Below the pieces are notes generated by a model. It was not told the origin of the DNA. It searched no databases and worked only from the letters and a program-made list of their open reading frames with translations. The position numbers were made by a program, and so were the translations under genes. Shown here piece by piece: positions 42,714-54,850 of a stretch of 64,000 bases of DNA. Source of the DNA: Dendrocalamus latiflorus (Eukaryota; Streptophyta; Magnoliopsida; Poales; Poaceae). Positions within the stretch are counted from its first letter, which is position 1. Every line of letters starts with the position of its first letter. The stretch is taken from contig CM029647.1 in assembly GCA_017311315.1 (NCBI GenBank), positions 5,340,576-5,404,575 on the forward strand, in the 5' to 3' direction.

Positions 42714-45700
42714 CTATCAGCTGTAGGTTGAGTAGGACATTTTCTTGCCACGCTCATTAACTCATCAAGTCTTCACATATCACAGATGCAATGCGAGTCC
42801 TGAAATATCATCAATTGCGTCTTGCGGGCGTATAGTACAGGTGCGAACTCATCAGACAAATTGGTGACGCGGCTACAGATTTGTGTCAATGTGGTTTGTT
42901 AGTTCAGATAAAACGTAATGTTAAAACTGTCGCTAAAGCTTTTATAGCGCGTTTAGGAATTTTTCTACAAACATGATACACCAGAGGTCTTTTATATAGA
43001 GTTTTCGCTAATCTATTGTTTTGGGCGGAAATATTTCTCCATAAGAAGCTTACAAGTCTAGATACTAGTTAATTATTAAATTGAAGTTACTAGTCTTTAG
43101 TGCCTCAAATTATCGCCCATTTCATAGATATATACGGAGGCTTTCTTTTTTTACTATGATTTATTAGTTTAATAAATAATAATTACTAAATGAAATCGAA
43201 GCTAAAAACCAATTAAATAGTCGAAGAGAATGGGGCCATATTTGTTGGAAGGATCCAATTAGATCATTTTCAATAATAAAAGGGGCTTGATCGAACAAAA
43301 TTAAATAGTAGAATGGTCTCAAATCAACAGAAGCAGACCTAATGGGCTTGTATGATGACACAAAACTGAAATAATTTAGGATCTCAAACCAACCAAATTG
43401 GACTTTGGGGACTTGATCGCACAAATTGAAATAATCTAGTGCAAATTCTGCCTGTCTCCCCCTGTAAAATGTAATCATTTTTTCAAAGATGTTGTAAAAT
43501 GTAATCTAATGATAAATATCTAGTGAAGGAAATATATTTCTACATGCCGCGGTAGTTTCTTGCTAGCATGTCAGCTGAACAAGCAAAGGTGGTAATGAGC
43601 AAGCAAGCACATAAAAGATACGTTTTTTTTAATGACTGTGATTTTATTAGTTCAATAAATAAAGATTAAAAAATCAAAGAATAAACAACTGAAATAAACA
43701 AAAATAGAGGTATAAAATGCTTGATTAATTATCAGCGCTCCCATGCCAACCCCTGCATTACCTGCCTGACAGAGGCTATCGGAGTCTAGAAAGAGAGAGG
43801 CTACATACTACCAGTTTGGTTTGTTACATGGGTCACCCTCTTCTACTAGGAGCAATGTATTTGTTAAGCTTGGTATTATTTAGAATCTATTCATATTGGT
43901 TTTTATTTTTATCTTTGGTTTAAAGAAGTCAGAAACTAATATAACACTTGACTTCCTAAAACGGCTTCTCTACTCTTCAATCTCTCATCTCGCTTTGAAA
44001 ATAAGACATAGAGTCATAGGTGTATCACGTAACTCACTCCTCTCGTTTTTATTTTATGCACATATTTCTCAGTCACTTTTCCTACTTTTCACCCCTTTCT
44101 TTTAAAAACTATTTTTTAATCAATATTATTTATTTTCAGTTAAAAATCATCGGTCATAGTAAAAAAAACTATCAATCAATGTAAACAGTCCCGTGATCCG
44201 CAACGGGCATCTTTCAATGATCACTCAAGACCGTACGGAGAGAGAAGATAATGTCAACGCCGTGATGACCGATGCCTACACCACAACTACGAGATCAACA
44301 ACTACACGGATGCCTACGCTATAACAGCGTTCATCAGAAAGTCAACACTCGAGCTGCATGCCCGCATTTTTTAAATCCCTTCTGCTCCTCTCTTAAATCC
44401 CGTGAACCCCCGCAATAAGCGGTTAATCAATTCTTCGATCACGCGGATACTGCATGCCTGACGGCGCAACACAGAACACAGATCTAGTTTACGCCGATAG
44501 TTTTCGTGTCAGACCTGACAGCGCCAAGCGGAAACGGGTGTCCTGCTGTGGATGTTTTTTCCTTTCAAGTACAAATACTTGTACGAATAAATTAAATATT
44601 GATAACTTGATAAGTTATTTAAAAATCTATCTCGATAAACCGCCTTAAGACAACGATAACAATTTTTATTTATTTATTCGAAAAAAGACATTAGTTAAAA
44701 GAAAAAACGAGACCGTTATCCCGGGAGAGCTAATTATTCAGCTAGCCCCAATCATGGTGACCTAGCGTTAGAAAGACTCATACGTGTGTTTGACTTATTT
44801 TCTATAATTTTAAAGTATATATAATTTAGTACCATATAGTCTAATTAAGTGAATGGAAGATAATTTATAAGGTGGATTTCTTGTCATTTTTTAAAGTATG
44901 TGATACATGGATATGGATGGTATGAGAAAGACTTTGACTAAACACGCGCACGTATTCATGTATTTTTGTGTAAAAAATTGTGTGACTTATGATGGCGCGT
45001 CACCTGACAGACCAAATCTACCTTATTTTTGCTGAACCGCGCATCTCTCTGTTTGAATGAGATTCAAATATTTGAATTTGAGATTTTATTGGGTATTGAT
45101 GATAGACAGTTACCAGTAAGTAATGGCTAGTTAATTATATTAGTTGCTAGTATGTAAATGACTGATTAATCACATTAGTTCATAGTCTGCATCTATATAT
45201 ATGTCTGGAGACGTCCAGTGCAAACTGCAAAGGTGCCCCAACCACTGCCTCCTCCATTTCTTTTCTTTACTCCTGCAAATCTATGCTGTTGTGTTACACC
45301 GACTGAACCTCATCGACACTTTTTTTCTGGCATGCACCATGAAGGAGGGGGAGCGGTATCTGCAAGCCGTTGCTGCTGTGAAGATCTGCATGGGGCATGA
45401 CAATAAAGTTTTTGGACAATGTACATTTGTGCGACGACTCGATGCGCTGTTTCGTCGATATTTTGTACTACATTGAGCCTGTGCTGCTTCCTATTCTTCA
45501 TTAGACCTTATTGTAAGTCGTTTGTGCAATCGATTGACTCTGATATAATTATGTTCTCGTGTATATTTGAAGTAAGGTATGATTTACTTGCTGCTGTCAG
45601 TTATAAGCTATATATCACTAATTATTTAAGATATTTATCCTCCGATAAAATCTAGAATCAAAATATTATCCCTATTTCAGAGCTGCCGAGACCACCACAG

Positions 45701-47373
45701 AGCCCAAAATCCGCCCTAGGGAAACATGATTCGTTGGATCCGGGCATCACCCGAATTAATGGCCGAAAAATACAGGGGACGGGGACACGTCGATGGATCG
45801 TTGACCCCAACCAAAACGGCAGCGTCACGGGCGCTAAACGTCCCGCCCCCGAATGCCCACGTTGTCATCGTCGCTAATGATGTCCCCCCGGCGCCGGGGG
45901 CGAGCTAAGCACGGTCCACGTCACCAACCAACCGCTAATCAATCCCCAAAGGCGCGCGGCGGGGGTGGCCTCGGTTCGCCCACGTCGGCGCCTCGGCCGC
46001 CCGCTCGAACGGTGCAAGAGCGAGGCACGGCCTAACCTCCTTCCAACCAGCTCCTTAATTGGCCATTAATCAGGCCAGATTCCGCCACTTTGTGGCATAA
46101 ATATCTGGGTTCCCCTTTTTAGGAGTACGTCTTCGCCAATGTAGCATTCACAATGTGTACTCGTACAGGTATTATTGGTCCATTGAAATTTAGTAAAAGC
46201 AGAAAATGGAGTGCTGCACAGGACCCTGCATTTGCCGGATTATGACCCAGGAAAATTAGCCATCAGGATCACTGTGAGCATATATGCCTATTTCTTATAC
46301 TGGGTCTTAAGTACAAAGTATGATACAACCCCCAGTAACACGAGCTCTCTCGGATGGGCAGCAAGTAATAACCCTTCTATTGTGAATCCACCCTGACAGC
46401 TTGGTTAGAGTGTTTAAACGAATGATGAATTGGGTTTTTTCTGAGCTGAAAATGTCAACCCGATTTGTAGTTGACTAGTGAAGATAGACTGGTCGTTTGT
46501 TATTGTCATTTTTCAAAAACTGATGGATTAGTGTCTAGTAACCGATCGATTTGTCTGTCTACATGCAACTGCAAGGCTGCAACCAACCAATTTGGCAATG
46601 ACTTACTAGTAATCTTGCAATTCACCTCCATGTAAATTTAAATGTACTGGAGATCATACACAGTTTCTGAATCTAAATGTTCCCGATTGTTCCTACTACC
46701 ACCAGTTAAATCAGGGAGCTCTATACTGCTCTGCTTCCACTGAGGTAGCATCCATCTCCCTGCAACATTTCCCATACCTTTTTTTCTCCTCCTCCCTGAT
46801 CTTCAGAAACCCAGGATCCAACCAATCTGAGATGAGATCCCATTCCTCCCGGTCCTGAGTCTTGAATTATGATTATGACCATCCTCAGGAATCTCAGCTC
46901 ATCAACCAACCCCAACCAAACCAGAAAAACAAAGAACAAAACTGACAATAAAACCTCTTTAATCCATCAACCGGTCAATCACTTGCCAAACATATCTACA
47001 GCCAGAGTCAAAGAGTCAGAGCCAGAGCAAGACCAGCTACTTTTCCATCCCTTTTCATCTCAGATGAAAACATCATCACTCTCCATCCAATCTCCAAACC
47101 ATTTTTCCACAGCAGTCAAAAACCACAAGAATTAGTGAATTGTCACTCCACTGATCTGCCCAATTACAATTAGTCCTCCTCTTTTTTTTAAAAAAAAAAC
47201 AAACCAGGCAGCTATACATGGGGAGTATTATTGCGAAAAGCGCGCAGCGGCGGCAGCTTCGCGCCCCAAAATCAAATCCTAACTCACTCAACAAACTGTA
47301 GCTTCGTTTCCCACAAGATTGAGGGAGGCTGCGTGCAAGCCACCCCAAGCCAAGTCATTTCTCACTCCCGCCC

Positions 47374-47380
47374 TTTATAT
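47374..47380 (+). promoter_or_regulatory. TATA box of the EG1-like lipase gene
   Basis: TTTATAT, in the context CCCTTTATATGCCCTCC, lies about 100 bp before the start codon. That fits a TATA box with a transcription start near 47405-47415 and a short CT/C-rich leader. Confidence 0.6.
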
Positions 47381-47478
47381 GCCCTCCCCCGCGCGCGCCC
47401 ATGCATCATCATCCCACTCCTCCTCCCCTGCCTCTCCCTCTCCATCTATGGTCCTCGCGTTCCCACCGCAGCTAGCTC

Positions 47479-48849
47479 ATGGCCTTCGCAGCCGCAACGG
47501 CGGCAATGACGCTCCAACCGCAATGTCGTGCCACGCTCCCGACCACCAGCTGCTCTACGAAGCCCTGCGCTGCTCGCCGCAGAGCCGTCGCGGCAGGAAG
47601 CACCACGGCGGCGTGCGTGCCGGTGCCGGCGGTGGATGCGGCGAGGCGTGCTACGCGGAGGGCGGCGTCGTCGTCGTCCGTGGCCGGCATGTGGAGGCAG
47701 CTGCAGGGGTGTGATGATTGGGAGGGGCTGCTCGAGCCGGCGCTGCACCCGTTGCTGAGGAGCGAGGTGGCGCGGTACGGCGAGCTGGTCGATGCCTGCT
47801 ACAAGGCGTTCGACCTCGACCCGGCGTCGCGGCGGTACCTCAACTGCAAGTACGGCAGGGAGCGGATGCTGGAGGAGGTGGGCATGGCCGGCGCGGGATA
47901 CAAGGTCACCAGGTACATCTACGCGGCGGCGGACGTCACCGTGCCCACCATGGAGGCGTCCACAAGCGGCCGCGGCCGGTGGATCGGGTACGTCGCGGTG
48001 TCCAACGACGAGATGACCAGGCGGCTCGGGAGGCGGGACGTGCTCGTCTCGTTCCGCGGCACCGTCACGCCCGCTGAGTGGATGGCCAACCTCATGAGCT
48101 CGCTCGAGCCGGCGCGCCTCGACCCCTGCGACCCGCGCCCGGACGTCAAGGTCGAGTCCGGCTTCCTCAGCCTCTACACCTCCGCCGACAAGACGTGCCG
48201 CTTCGGCGGCGCCGGGAGCTGCCGGGAGCAGCTCCTCCACGAGGTGTCCCGCCTCATCGACTCGTGCTCCAAGAACCACCCCGGCGAGGACATGAGCGTC
48301 ACGCTCGCCGGCCACAGCATGGGCAGCGCCCTCGGGCTGCTCTTCGCTTACGACCTCGCCGAGCTCGGCCTCAACCGCGACCCCTCCGGCCGCCCCGCCC
48401 CCGTCACGGTCTTCTCCTTCGGCGGGCCGAGGGTCGGCAACGCGGCCTTCAAGGCGCGCTGCGACGAGCTTGGCGTCAAGGCGCTCCGCGTCGCCAACGT
48501 CCACGACCCGATCACCAAGCTCCCGGGCGTCTTCCTCAACGAGGTCACGACGGGGGTGCTCCGCCCGTGGCGCGGCTCCTGCTACACGCACGTCGGCGTG
48601 GAGCTTCCCCTCGACTTCTTCAAGGTCGGCGACATGGCGGCCGTGCACGACCTCGGCACGTACATCGCATTGCTCAGGGCCGACAAGAAGCCGCAGGCGG
48701 CCAAAGCAGGGGACCGAGACGGCGGCGGCGCCGGTGGCGTGATCGCCAAGGTGTTCGAGTTCGTGGGCCGGCAGCGCGCCGGCGCATTGCCGTGGCAGGA
48801 CGCGGCTCTGCAGATGGGCGGCTTGGTGCAGACTCTCGGCCTAATCTGA
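47479..48849 (+). CDS. DAD1/EG1-like plastid phospholipase A1 (class-3 lipase), single exon
   Basis: 456 residues from an ATG at 47479 to TGA at 48847-48849, with no intron. The first ~65 residues are Ala/Thr/Ser/Arg-rich with almost no acidic residues, like a plastid transit peptide. The mature part shows the PLA1-I/DAD1-like order: WEGLLEPALHPLLRSEVARYGELVDACYKAF, DPASRRYLNCKYG, TRYIYAAADV, WIGYVAVSNDE, DVLVSFRGT, then the nucleophile elbow GHSMG (Ser about 280). FSFGGPRVGN, NVHDPITKLPG (Asp about 343), GSCYTHVGVEL (His about 371) and AVHDLGTYIALL follow. The full Ser-Asp-His triad is present. Family members such as DAD1 and rice EG1 release linolenic acid from plastid lipids for jasmonate synthesis; that role is inferred here. 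The elbow continues SALG where many relatives have a second glycine. It is isolated, with no gene within 8 kb upstream. Confidence 0.93.
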   Translation: MAFAAATAAMTLQPQCRATLPTTSCSTKPCAARRRAVAAGSTTAACVPVPAVDAARRATRRAASSSSVAGMWRQLQGCDDWEGLLEPALHPLLRSEVARYGELVDACYKAFDLDPASRRYLNCKYGRERMLEEVGMAGAGYKVTRYIYAAADVTVPTMEASTSGRGRWIGYVAVSNDEMTRRLGRRDVLVSFRGTVTPAEWMANLMSSLEPARLDPCDPRPDVKVESGFLSLYTSADKTCRFGGAGSCREQLLHEVSRLIDSCSKNHPGEDMSVTLAGHSMGSALGLLFAYDLAELGLNRDPSGRPAPVTVFSFGGPRVGNAAFKARCDELGVKALRVANVHDPITKLPGVFLNEVTTGVLRPWRGSCYTHVGVELPLDFFKVGDMAAVHDLGTYIALLRADKKPQAAKAGDRDGGGAGGVIAKVFEFVGRQRAGALPWQDAALQMGGLVQTLGLI

Positions 48850-50176
48850 GCCTGAGGGGCTAACCAGTAACCAAGCCGGCTGTGATTAGGATTAACTGGC
48901 CACTAATCCTCTTGGATAAATTTTTTTCGAGGGTTTTAAGGTCAGTCTTTTGTTGGTTTCTGTATAGATTAATCAACACCATAATTCTTTTTTTCTTCAT
49001 TTTTTTCCTGCACACACTGTGCAGTGATTATGCAAGGAAAGGAAGCCTCGAAACAGGGCATATAAAATCACACACACGGGAAAAACTGATCTGATTTGTT
49101 CGATTTCATGGACAATGTTCAAATTCAACTCTACACTCCTCTTTGTTGGACTATATTATACGAGTTTTTGTTACACGTGTCAATCGCCGGTGCTCATGTA
49201 TCGGCATGGCACGTCAGCACGGCTCGATTCGGGCCTTAAGCTTTACAACAAGCGCAAGGAGATGTGCGAGGGGTTTACTAAATCTTGAATCCCATCCGAG
49301 CGTCGGATCCGAAACAGACGGCTAGGATAGGACTTTCACCAAAGCAGATTGCTAGTTGGCTACGAATTCGGTTGCATTGCCAAAAATATGGCACGGCATT
49401 GGCGGCATATCGCAAGAGCACAACCGTATATTTGTTGCTTGGAAACATAGAACTCCGACGATCTGGCAGCACAGCTCACGAAATTTCTCCTCTTTTTTAT
49501 TCAAAGAAAAAAAAAAGGCTCAAGCAAAATATGCAAGGATGGCCATAGATCTTTAGCTCTCTTGGACCCGATATGACAATCAAAGAGAGGGGGGAGTGAA
49601 TGATGCCTTTAAAATTAACCTCTCAAAAGGTTATTTCAAAATGTTCACTCCACTAGCTACTGGAAGCTACGAAGATCGGATTTGCTCGCCAATAAAGCAC
49701 TGACAAAAACACGAAAGTAAATGGAGTTCAACTCTTTAGGACCAGTTGGACCGCTATAAGGAATCTATTGGACAAACCGAACCGTCTGTTTGCTGGAGAT
49801 GGCTGATCTGACTGGCCTCCGGTCGGACCGTAGGCCGGGGGTAGTCGGACAGTCTCAACACTGGTCAAAATTACATCAAAACTGGTCAAAACTCAACAAT
49901 ATCTTGGGAAACCGGCTAACTACCTGTAGGTGTGAACGTGATTAGCCAAGCGAAAGGTGAAATTACCGAGAACAGATAGACAATTTACACGTACAAAATA
50001 AAGGGCTCTGTTTTTGTTACTTGCAAAATGAAAAACAACGAAGAAAAAAAGAGAAACAAATGGGACGAAAACGTAGTGTTGGGCAAGGCCGGCAGTGTTG
50101 CTTTCAAAATGGTAAAGAAACCGGTTAATATTTCTCATTCTGTGCTGGTCTTGGACAATTAAAATGGACAAAATAA
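48850..50176. other. Intergenic 3' of the EG1-like gene
   Basis: It holds the lipase gene's 3' untranslated region and then low-complexity sequence. A segment near 49740-49920 (GGTCGGACCG, GTCGGACAGTCTC) resembles the CCGGTCAGACC-rich repeat at 59-63 kb. No gene was recognised. Confidence 0.45.
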
Positions 50177-50773
50177 GGTCCCGTTTGGCACGGCTCCACT
50201 TCACAAGTGGAGTTGTTTTTTTTTTTTTGCTTCAGCTCCACGAACAGCTCTACCGGTGGAGCTGGAGCTGTTTTGGTAGACTGTTTGGCAAAACAGCTCC
50301 ACCTGTTTTATCATGCATGGTTGAGAGATGTCAATTGTCCAATATACCCCTGTCTATTTGGCTTGTAGTAACATCAAGAGCTGTATGTTTCTACATGATT
50401 TTTCATCCGAGTAAATTTGAATTCAAAAAAATTAAAATTTAAAATAACACAAAATATTAGCAACCAATATTTAATGGCGGCGGCGTTCCCTTCACGGTCG
50501 AAGACGAGAAGACCGAACAGAGGAACGGGAACGGGAGAATAGAAGAGCCGGTGGCAGATCGCGTAAATTCACGAAAGTACAAGGGCAGTAGCATGCGGGC
50601 CTGCGGATGGAGCCGGGTGGAGCTACTTTTTTCAGCTCCATCTCGTACATATCTTTTGTCTCAGCATGTTTTAAGGGACTCCTTGGGTGGATCTATTTTG
50701 TTTTACCCCGTTTGGCACAAAACGGCTCCAAACAGCTTCAGGAGCCGGTGGTGGAGCTGTGCCAAACGGAGCC
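50177..50773. mobile_element. PIF/Harbinger-type MITE, 597 bp, TAA target duplication
   Basis: The left end GGTCCCGTTTGGCACGGCTCC pairs with the reverse complement of the right end (GGCTCCGTTTGGCACAGCTCC). TAA flanks both sides (50174-50176 and 50774-50776). The arms contain repeated AGCTCCACC motifs that can fold into a long hairpin. There is no coding domain. Confidence 0.85.
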
Positions 50774-51986
50774 TAAATGTAACTGTTTGGCTGAACAGTC
50801 AATTTTCTTTTTTTTAGGCGATGAACAGTCAATTCTCTTACTATTCAACTCTATATTTTTCTGTTTAGCTTTTTGAGAAGGTATCACAACACATGAACAC
50901 TAGCTGGTTAATATTTCTCATTCTTTGTTGGTCTTGGACAACGAAAAAGGACAAAATAAATGTAACTGCTGTTCTGGCTGAGCCGCCAGCTTTCCTTTTT
51001 AAGGGGATGAACAGTCAATTTCTTACTATTCAACTATATATTTTTCAACTAGCCGGTTTAGCTTTTTAGAAGGCATCACAACATATGATCTCAAGAATTT
51101 TCTTGTCATAATGATGGCTTAACTGAACTGGTGCACAAGAAAACAAAAGCACGGACACTCTAAGGTCCTGTGTGGAATGCAAGAATTTTTCTTGAATATT
51201 GTGAGAATTGAACTGCGAAAACACGATCTAGTAGAAAATGTGATAACCTAAGAACAAAACATGACAATCTGATTTTTTTAGAGGAAACATGACAATCTAA
51301 TAGAAATGCAAAAAAAAAAAAAACAATACAACCTAAGGTAGAGATGGACTGGACTATTCACGACCTATATGCAAGATTTTGCATCCAATTTATTTAGGAT
51401 TTCCTAAAACACACAAATTAATGTGCACAGTCTTTGGGCCCAGCCAACGAAAGGGCCATGGTGTCTACGTGTTAGTTGTGATTTGCGTCAGACGTTTTCA
51501 CCGTAGTTATTCCGAACAAATGCCAATCACTCGTGTTTCTTTCCTTGATCAACGTGCTATTGATTTAGAAAATGGACGTTTGAGAAAACAATAGCTTATA
51601 TACCACCTCAAAGACAACAAATTAAGGACCACAGGAGCAGTCAAGGTTGTCACGGTTACAATCCCTGTCGTAGGATCGCATTATCCTATTAGATCATTCC
51701 CATCATGATCTTATGGCCCAGTGACCCAGAAATAAAATGTAGTTAGGAAGGACTTGTAAGCGTGAAACAAAAAATATTACCTAAAAATAAAATAATCTAC
51801 GATCACATTACGTTACAATCACACTAATAAAAGTATATGATACAAAATAGAAGCAACAACTATAATTTATATGCAAATATATGTAGATAACGATATGATA
51901 TTAAAAAATACCTCACTAATGAAGCTTAGTCTACAGTTGTGATTGATTAAGATCACTAATGTGTAGATAACGGGATGGAAGCCTAC

Positions 51987-52386
51987 CTGTGTACAGAGGA
52001 AGACGCCTGTAGGATTCAGATCAATTACATCTTGCCACTGGGATTTCTTCTTCCTCATCAATAATGTGGCTCCCCTGGTAACAGCATGTTGTTTCATTTC
52101 AGAAAGAAATCAATTATACAGGAAGCTAAAAAAGTGCAAACTACCATTGGGACCTACCTGCATTATTCACCAGGACATCAATTGTTCCCCATTTATCAAC
52201 AGCCTGGTAGAATACATAAACAAATCATAACCAAGTTTAAACAGTCAAGGATCTAAGTAAAAGTAAAAGAAAAACCCTTCCCTTCGATAAACAAACTACA
52301 CTTACTGCTTTCATCATAGATTCTACATCAGCTTCTTTTGAAACAACTCCTCCAAAGGTAATAACCTGACCACCAGATGCTTCAAT
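51987..52386 (-). pseudogene. Three-exon fragment of a plastid 3-oxoacyl-ACP reductase (FabG/KAR) gene
   Basis: The minus-strand exons are 52386-52306 (IEASGGQVITFGGVVSKEAD...), 52203-52158 (AVDKWGTIDVLVNNAG) and about 52082-51987 (VTRGATLLMRKKKSQWQDV then GVFLCTQ). This is the middle of the SDR-family fatty-acid-synthase reductase, including the NNAG motif. The first two exons keep GT/AG boundaries. The third lacks a proper acceptor (CTG where CAG is expected), and FabG residues differ from the consensus I recall (VVS for DVS, TRGAT for TRDT, NPTG for NLTG). The N-terminal Rossmann glycine motif and the C-terminal YxxxK part are not found on either side. Either a captured gene fragment or the remnant of a truncated gene; not functional. 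Confidence 0.85.
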
Positions 52387-52560
52387 CTGTGAAAATAACA
52401 TTTCAAGTGCCTCACTGAATCTAGGTTATAGTGGGGGGAAAAACAAAAAAAAAAACCCTTCCAAATGTTGGTGCCTCTCCAGAAACAAAAAATGTGTTTT
52501 GTATGGTGATCAGTATTTCCAGGTGTATCTATCACCAAATTTCAATCATAATTGAACTAA

Positions 52561-52906
52561 GGGTGTGTTTGGTTGAGCTGTGACTTCTAAAAAAGCTGCT
52601 GTGAGCTGTGGACTGTGGAAAAGCTGCTGTAGGTTGTGGGCTGTGGAAAAGCTGTAAGCTGTTTGGTTCAAACAAGTATAAAACTTACCTCCTATCTTTA
52701 TTTTCCTTGAAACAACTGTGAAACAGCCCTCTATTTTCACCATTTCAAAAAGCAGAAAGCCAAAAGTAGGGTCCAAGGTGCTTTCAAAACTGTACTACCC
52801 AAAAGTAGCTGCTTCTGAAAAAGCAGCTTCTGATTTCCACCCCTTTGGATAGCTTTTGGCTTTTTGGAAGCAAAAGCAGCTCCTAAAAGCTCAACCAAAG
52901 GCACCC
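52561..52906. mobile_element. PIF/Harbinger-type MITE, 346 bp, TAA target duplication
   Basis: The left end GGGTGTGTTTGGTTGAGCT pairs with the reverse complement of the right end (GGGTGCCTTTGGTTGAGCT). TAA flanks both sides (52558-52560 and 52907-52909). Inside are many AGCTG/CAGCT and AAAAGCTG repeats. It lies just upstream of the reductase fragment. Confidence 0.85.
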
Positions 52907-52909
52907 TAA

Positions 52910-54079
52910 AATAACTATATTTCTTTTATTTGTACAAAAAAAGACATGTGCATATTGTTGAATCAACAACATTAGAAAAAACTTTCTATTTCTATGTAGT
53001 TCTACCAAATCACCAAACACGATGAAAATTTCAATCACAATCTGACCATGGATCTTAAGTACATTTCTATGACTCATTGACCCTTCAGCAAATCAGGCAA
53101 TCAGCAATAGCTAGTGCATGCATCTCTCACTGGAATCTCCGAAGTCCAAAACATGCATGGGCGTTGGGCAACCGGTGAGGCGGTGACCGGTCCATCTGAA
53201 CCCTGCAGTTCTCTTCTTCTCCCTGTAAGTCTGAAAATACTGCATTATCTGTTTTTCATTTTCATTTATTTGAATACCTCAAAAAAATTAACAGCCACTA
53301 CGATGTCATTTCAACTAAAAGGCACAACAATTTTAAACTGGCACATATAGGGCCTTAGTCAGGTAGCACCATATAAAGCAGTGGTCTTAACCGATCCCAT
53401 GATTCCGCTCTTGTCAGCGCATAAACGATCATGCCACCTGCCCTGGCAACCTTGAGAACAATCATCCTTGGCTCCTTGGTTATATAATGGATTGCTAGAT
53501 TATTAGGCATGGTATTACTGCTACTAAGAAAATCTGCTTGTGAATCATATAAGGCAGTTCACACGGACGTAACGCGCTAGACGTTAACATGTCAACTGTA
53601 CAATCCTTGTCCTGCTGTTTCTGGAGTACATAAAAATAGAACCATATCTTGCGATTAGTTTAGAGCACAACAGTGTCCTGCTCAGGATCTTGGTGACATC
53701 TGACAAGCTCCTTGCATTGCATGCCCGATCCTGTCCAAAAGGAACAAAAGCTTGCAAGCTCAACGACGTCGTGAGGAAACATAAAGAATTCTTACCTCTT
53801 CTCCTTCTGATTAATGATTATGTGGAGTTCAGTAATTGAGCACATTGGATTGACCTGGTATGCTGACTTCAACATTACGGCAACGAAGCAGTCAGCCCAA
53901 CCAACCACAGAGTACTCCATCCAGCCCCAAAAAGAAGTGATATTGGCACTTCAGTGGGAGAGCGTGTCCCTATCTTTCCTGAGGTTGTAAGTTTATCTTT
54001 AGCCTTTGCAGTACTAGGTGAGTGCCAAGGATGCAATCGCATATGTGTATGTGGTGGTACGCGTGTATGGATGGATTCT
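52910..54079. other. Intergenic stretch, no gene seen
   Basis: I looked for upstream exons of the reductase fragment on the minus strand and found none. Short open frames lack recognisable domains. Confidence 0.45.
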
Positions 54080-54310
54080 TTTGGACTGACAGCTTATTGC
54101 TTATGACTTAAATATTTGATTTCTGGCTGTTCGCGAGAGTCAGTACGCAGAGAAAAATAGTCGCATATGATTTTAGATGGTACAGTTGAAACTCAGTACA
54201 CTTTTTACTATAATTTTTTTTATTGACCCTGTATTAAAAAAACACACTGTTTAAAAGCTAATTACTGTAGACAGTATCAGCATAAACCAATTTAAGTCAA
54301 AAAAATCTGG
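54080..54310 (-). mobile_element. MITE family A, copy 7 (inverted)
   Basis: It has GACAGCTTATTGCTTATGACTT at one end, CGCATATGATTTTAGATGGTAC in the core and GTTTAAAAGCTAATTACTGTAG at the other end, matching the inverted family-A order. Its ends are approximate. Confidence 0.55.
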
Positions 54311-54589
54311 CCCAATATATCTTGTTAATAATCTAAAAAGAGAAGTTTAAATGGCTTTAAGCAAAGCATTCAAGGCGAGGCAAAGACAATTCTTGATATA
54401 GAAAGGCGAATAATGTTACTACTCCGCTACCACCCACAAACTGACCATTCATGCACACGTACAAACTGTCAATTCTTTCTCGGAATCGGAATTTGAAAAG
54501 CCCGCCTACATATGGACAGGTATGGATAGCGCATGCTCGTCATTCATGCATTATTTCTTGCCCTTAAATTAAGGTAGTGCTTTAAAGCA

Positions 54590-54850
54590 TTTAGAAGTCT
54601 AGGTTTTTAGTTTTTTTTATCCTAGCGGTTGAAAATGTGTTGTATCTGTTATTAACTTTTACTGTGTAATTAAATATAAAAATAAAAAGGTTATATCATC
54701 ATGGACAATACAAAAGAAATAAGGGAGAAAAAATGACAAAAAAGCCCCCACAAGACAAAATGCTAAAAAAAAAGATGAAATTAAGAATTTAGAAACAGAA
54801 GCTCGTTGGAGCTATAGGCTAACTCAGCTAGTACGGGGTGAATTGTTGTA
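54590..54850. mobile_element. AT-rich MITE, family B, copy
   Basis: The block order TTACTGTGTAATTAAATATA, ATATCATCATGGACAATACA, AGAAACAGAAGCTCGTTGG matches other family-B members. It is non-coding. Confidence 0.45.

Larger units (their letters stand above)
39313..47373. other. 8-kb gene-poor region upstream of the EG1-like lipase
   Basis: Open frames here are short and lack recognisable domains. The region contains MITE copies, two CT microsatellites and several AT-rich stretches. A 91-codon plus-strand frame at 45201-45476 follows a TATATATAT run, and a GC-rich block lies at 45690-46050. I could not assign either to a known family. The last few hundred bases are the EG1-like gene's promoter. 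Confidence 0.5.

Noticed and set aside
43164..43478. 104-codon aromatic-rich minus-strand frame
   Set aside because: AT-rich spacer with internal short repeats (ACTTGATCG...AAATTGAAATAAT). No domain was recognised.
47446..48648. 400-codon open frame antisense to the EG1-like lipase
   Set aside because: It mirrors the GC-rich third-position bias of the real gene. It has no domain, while the plus-strand frame has the full lipase triad.
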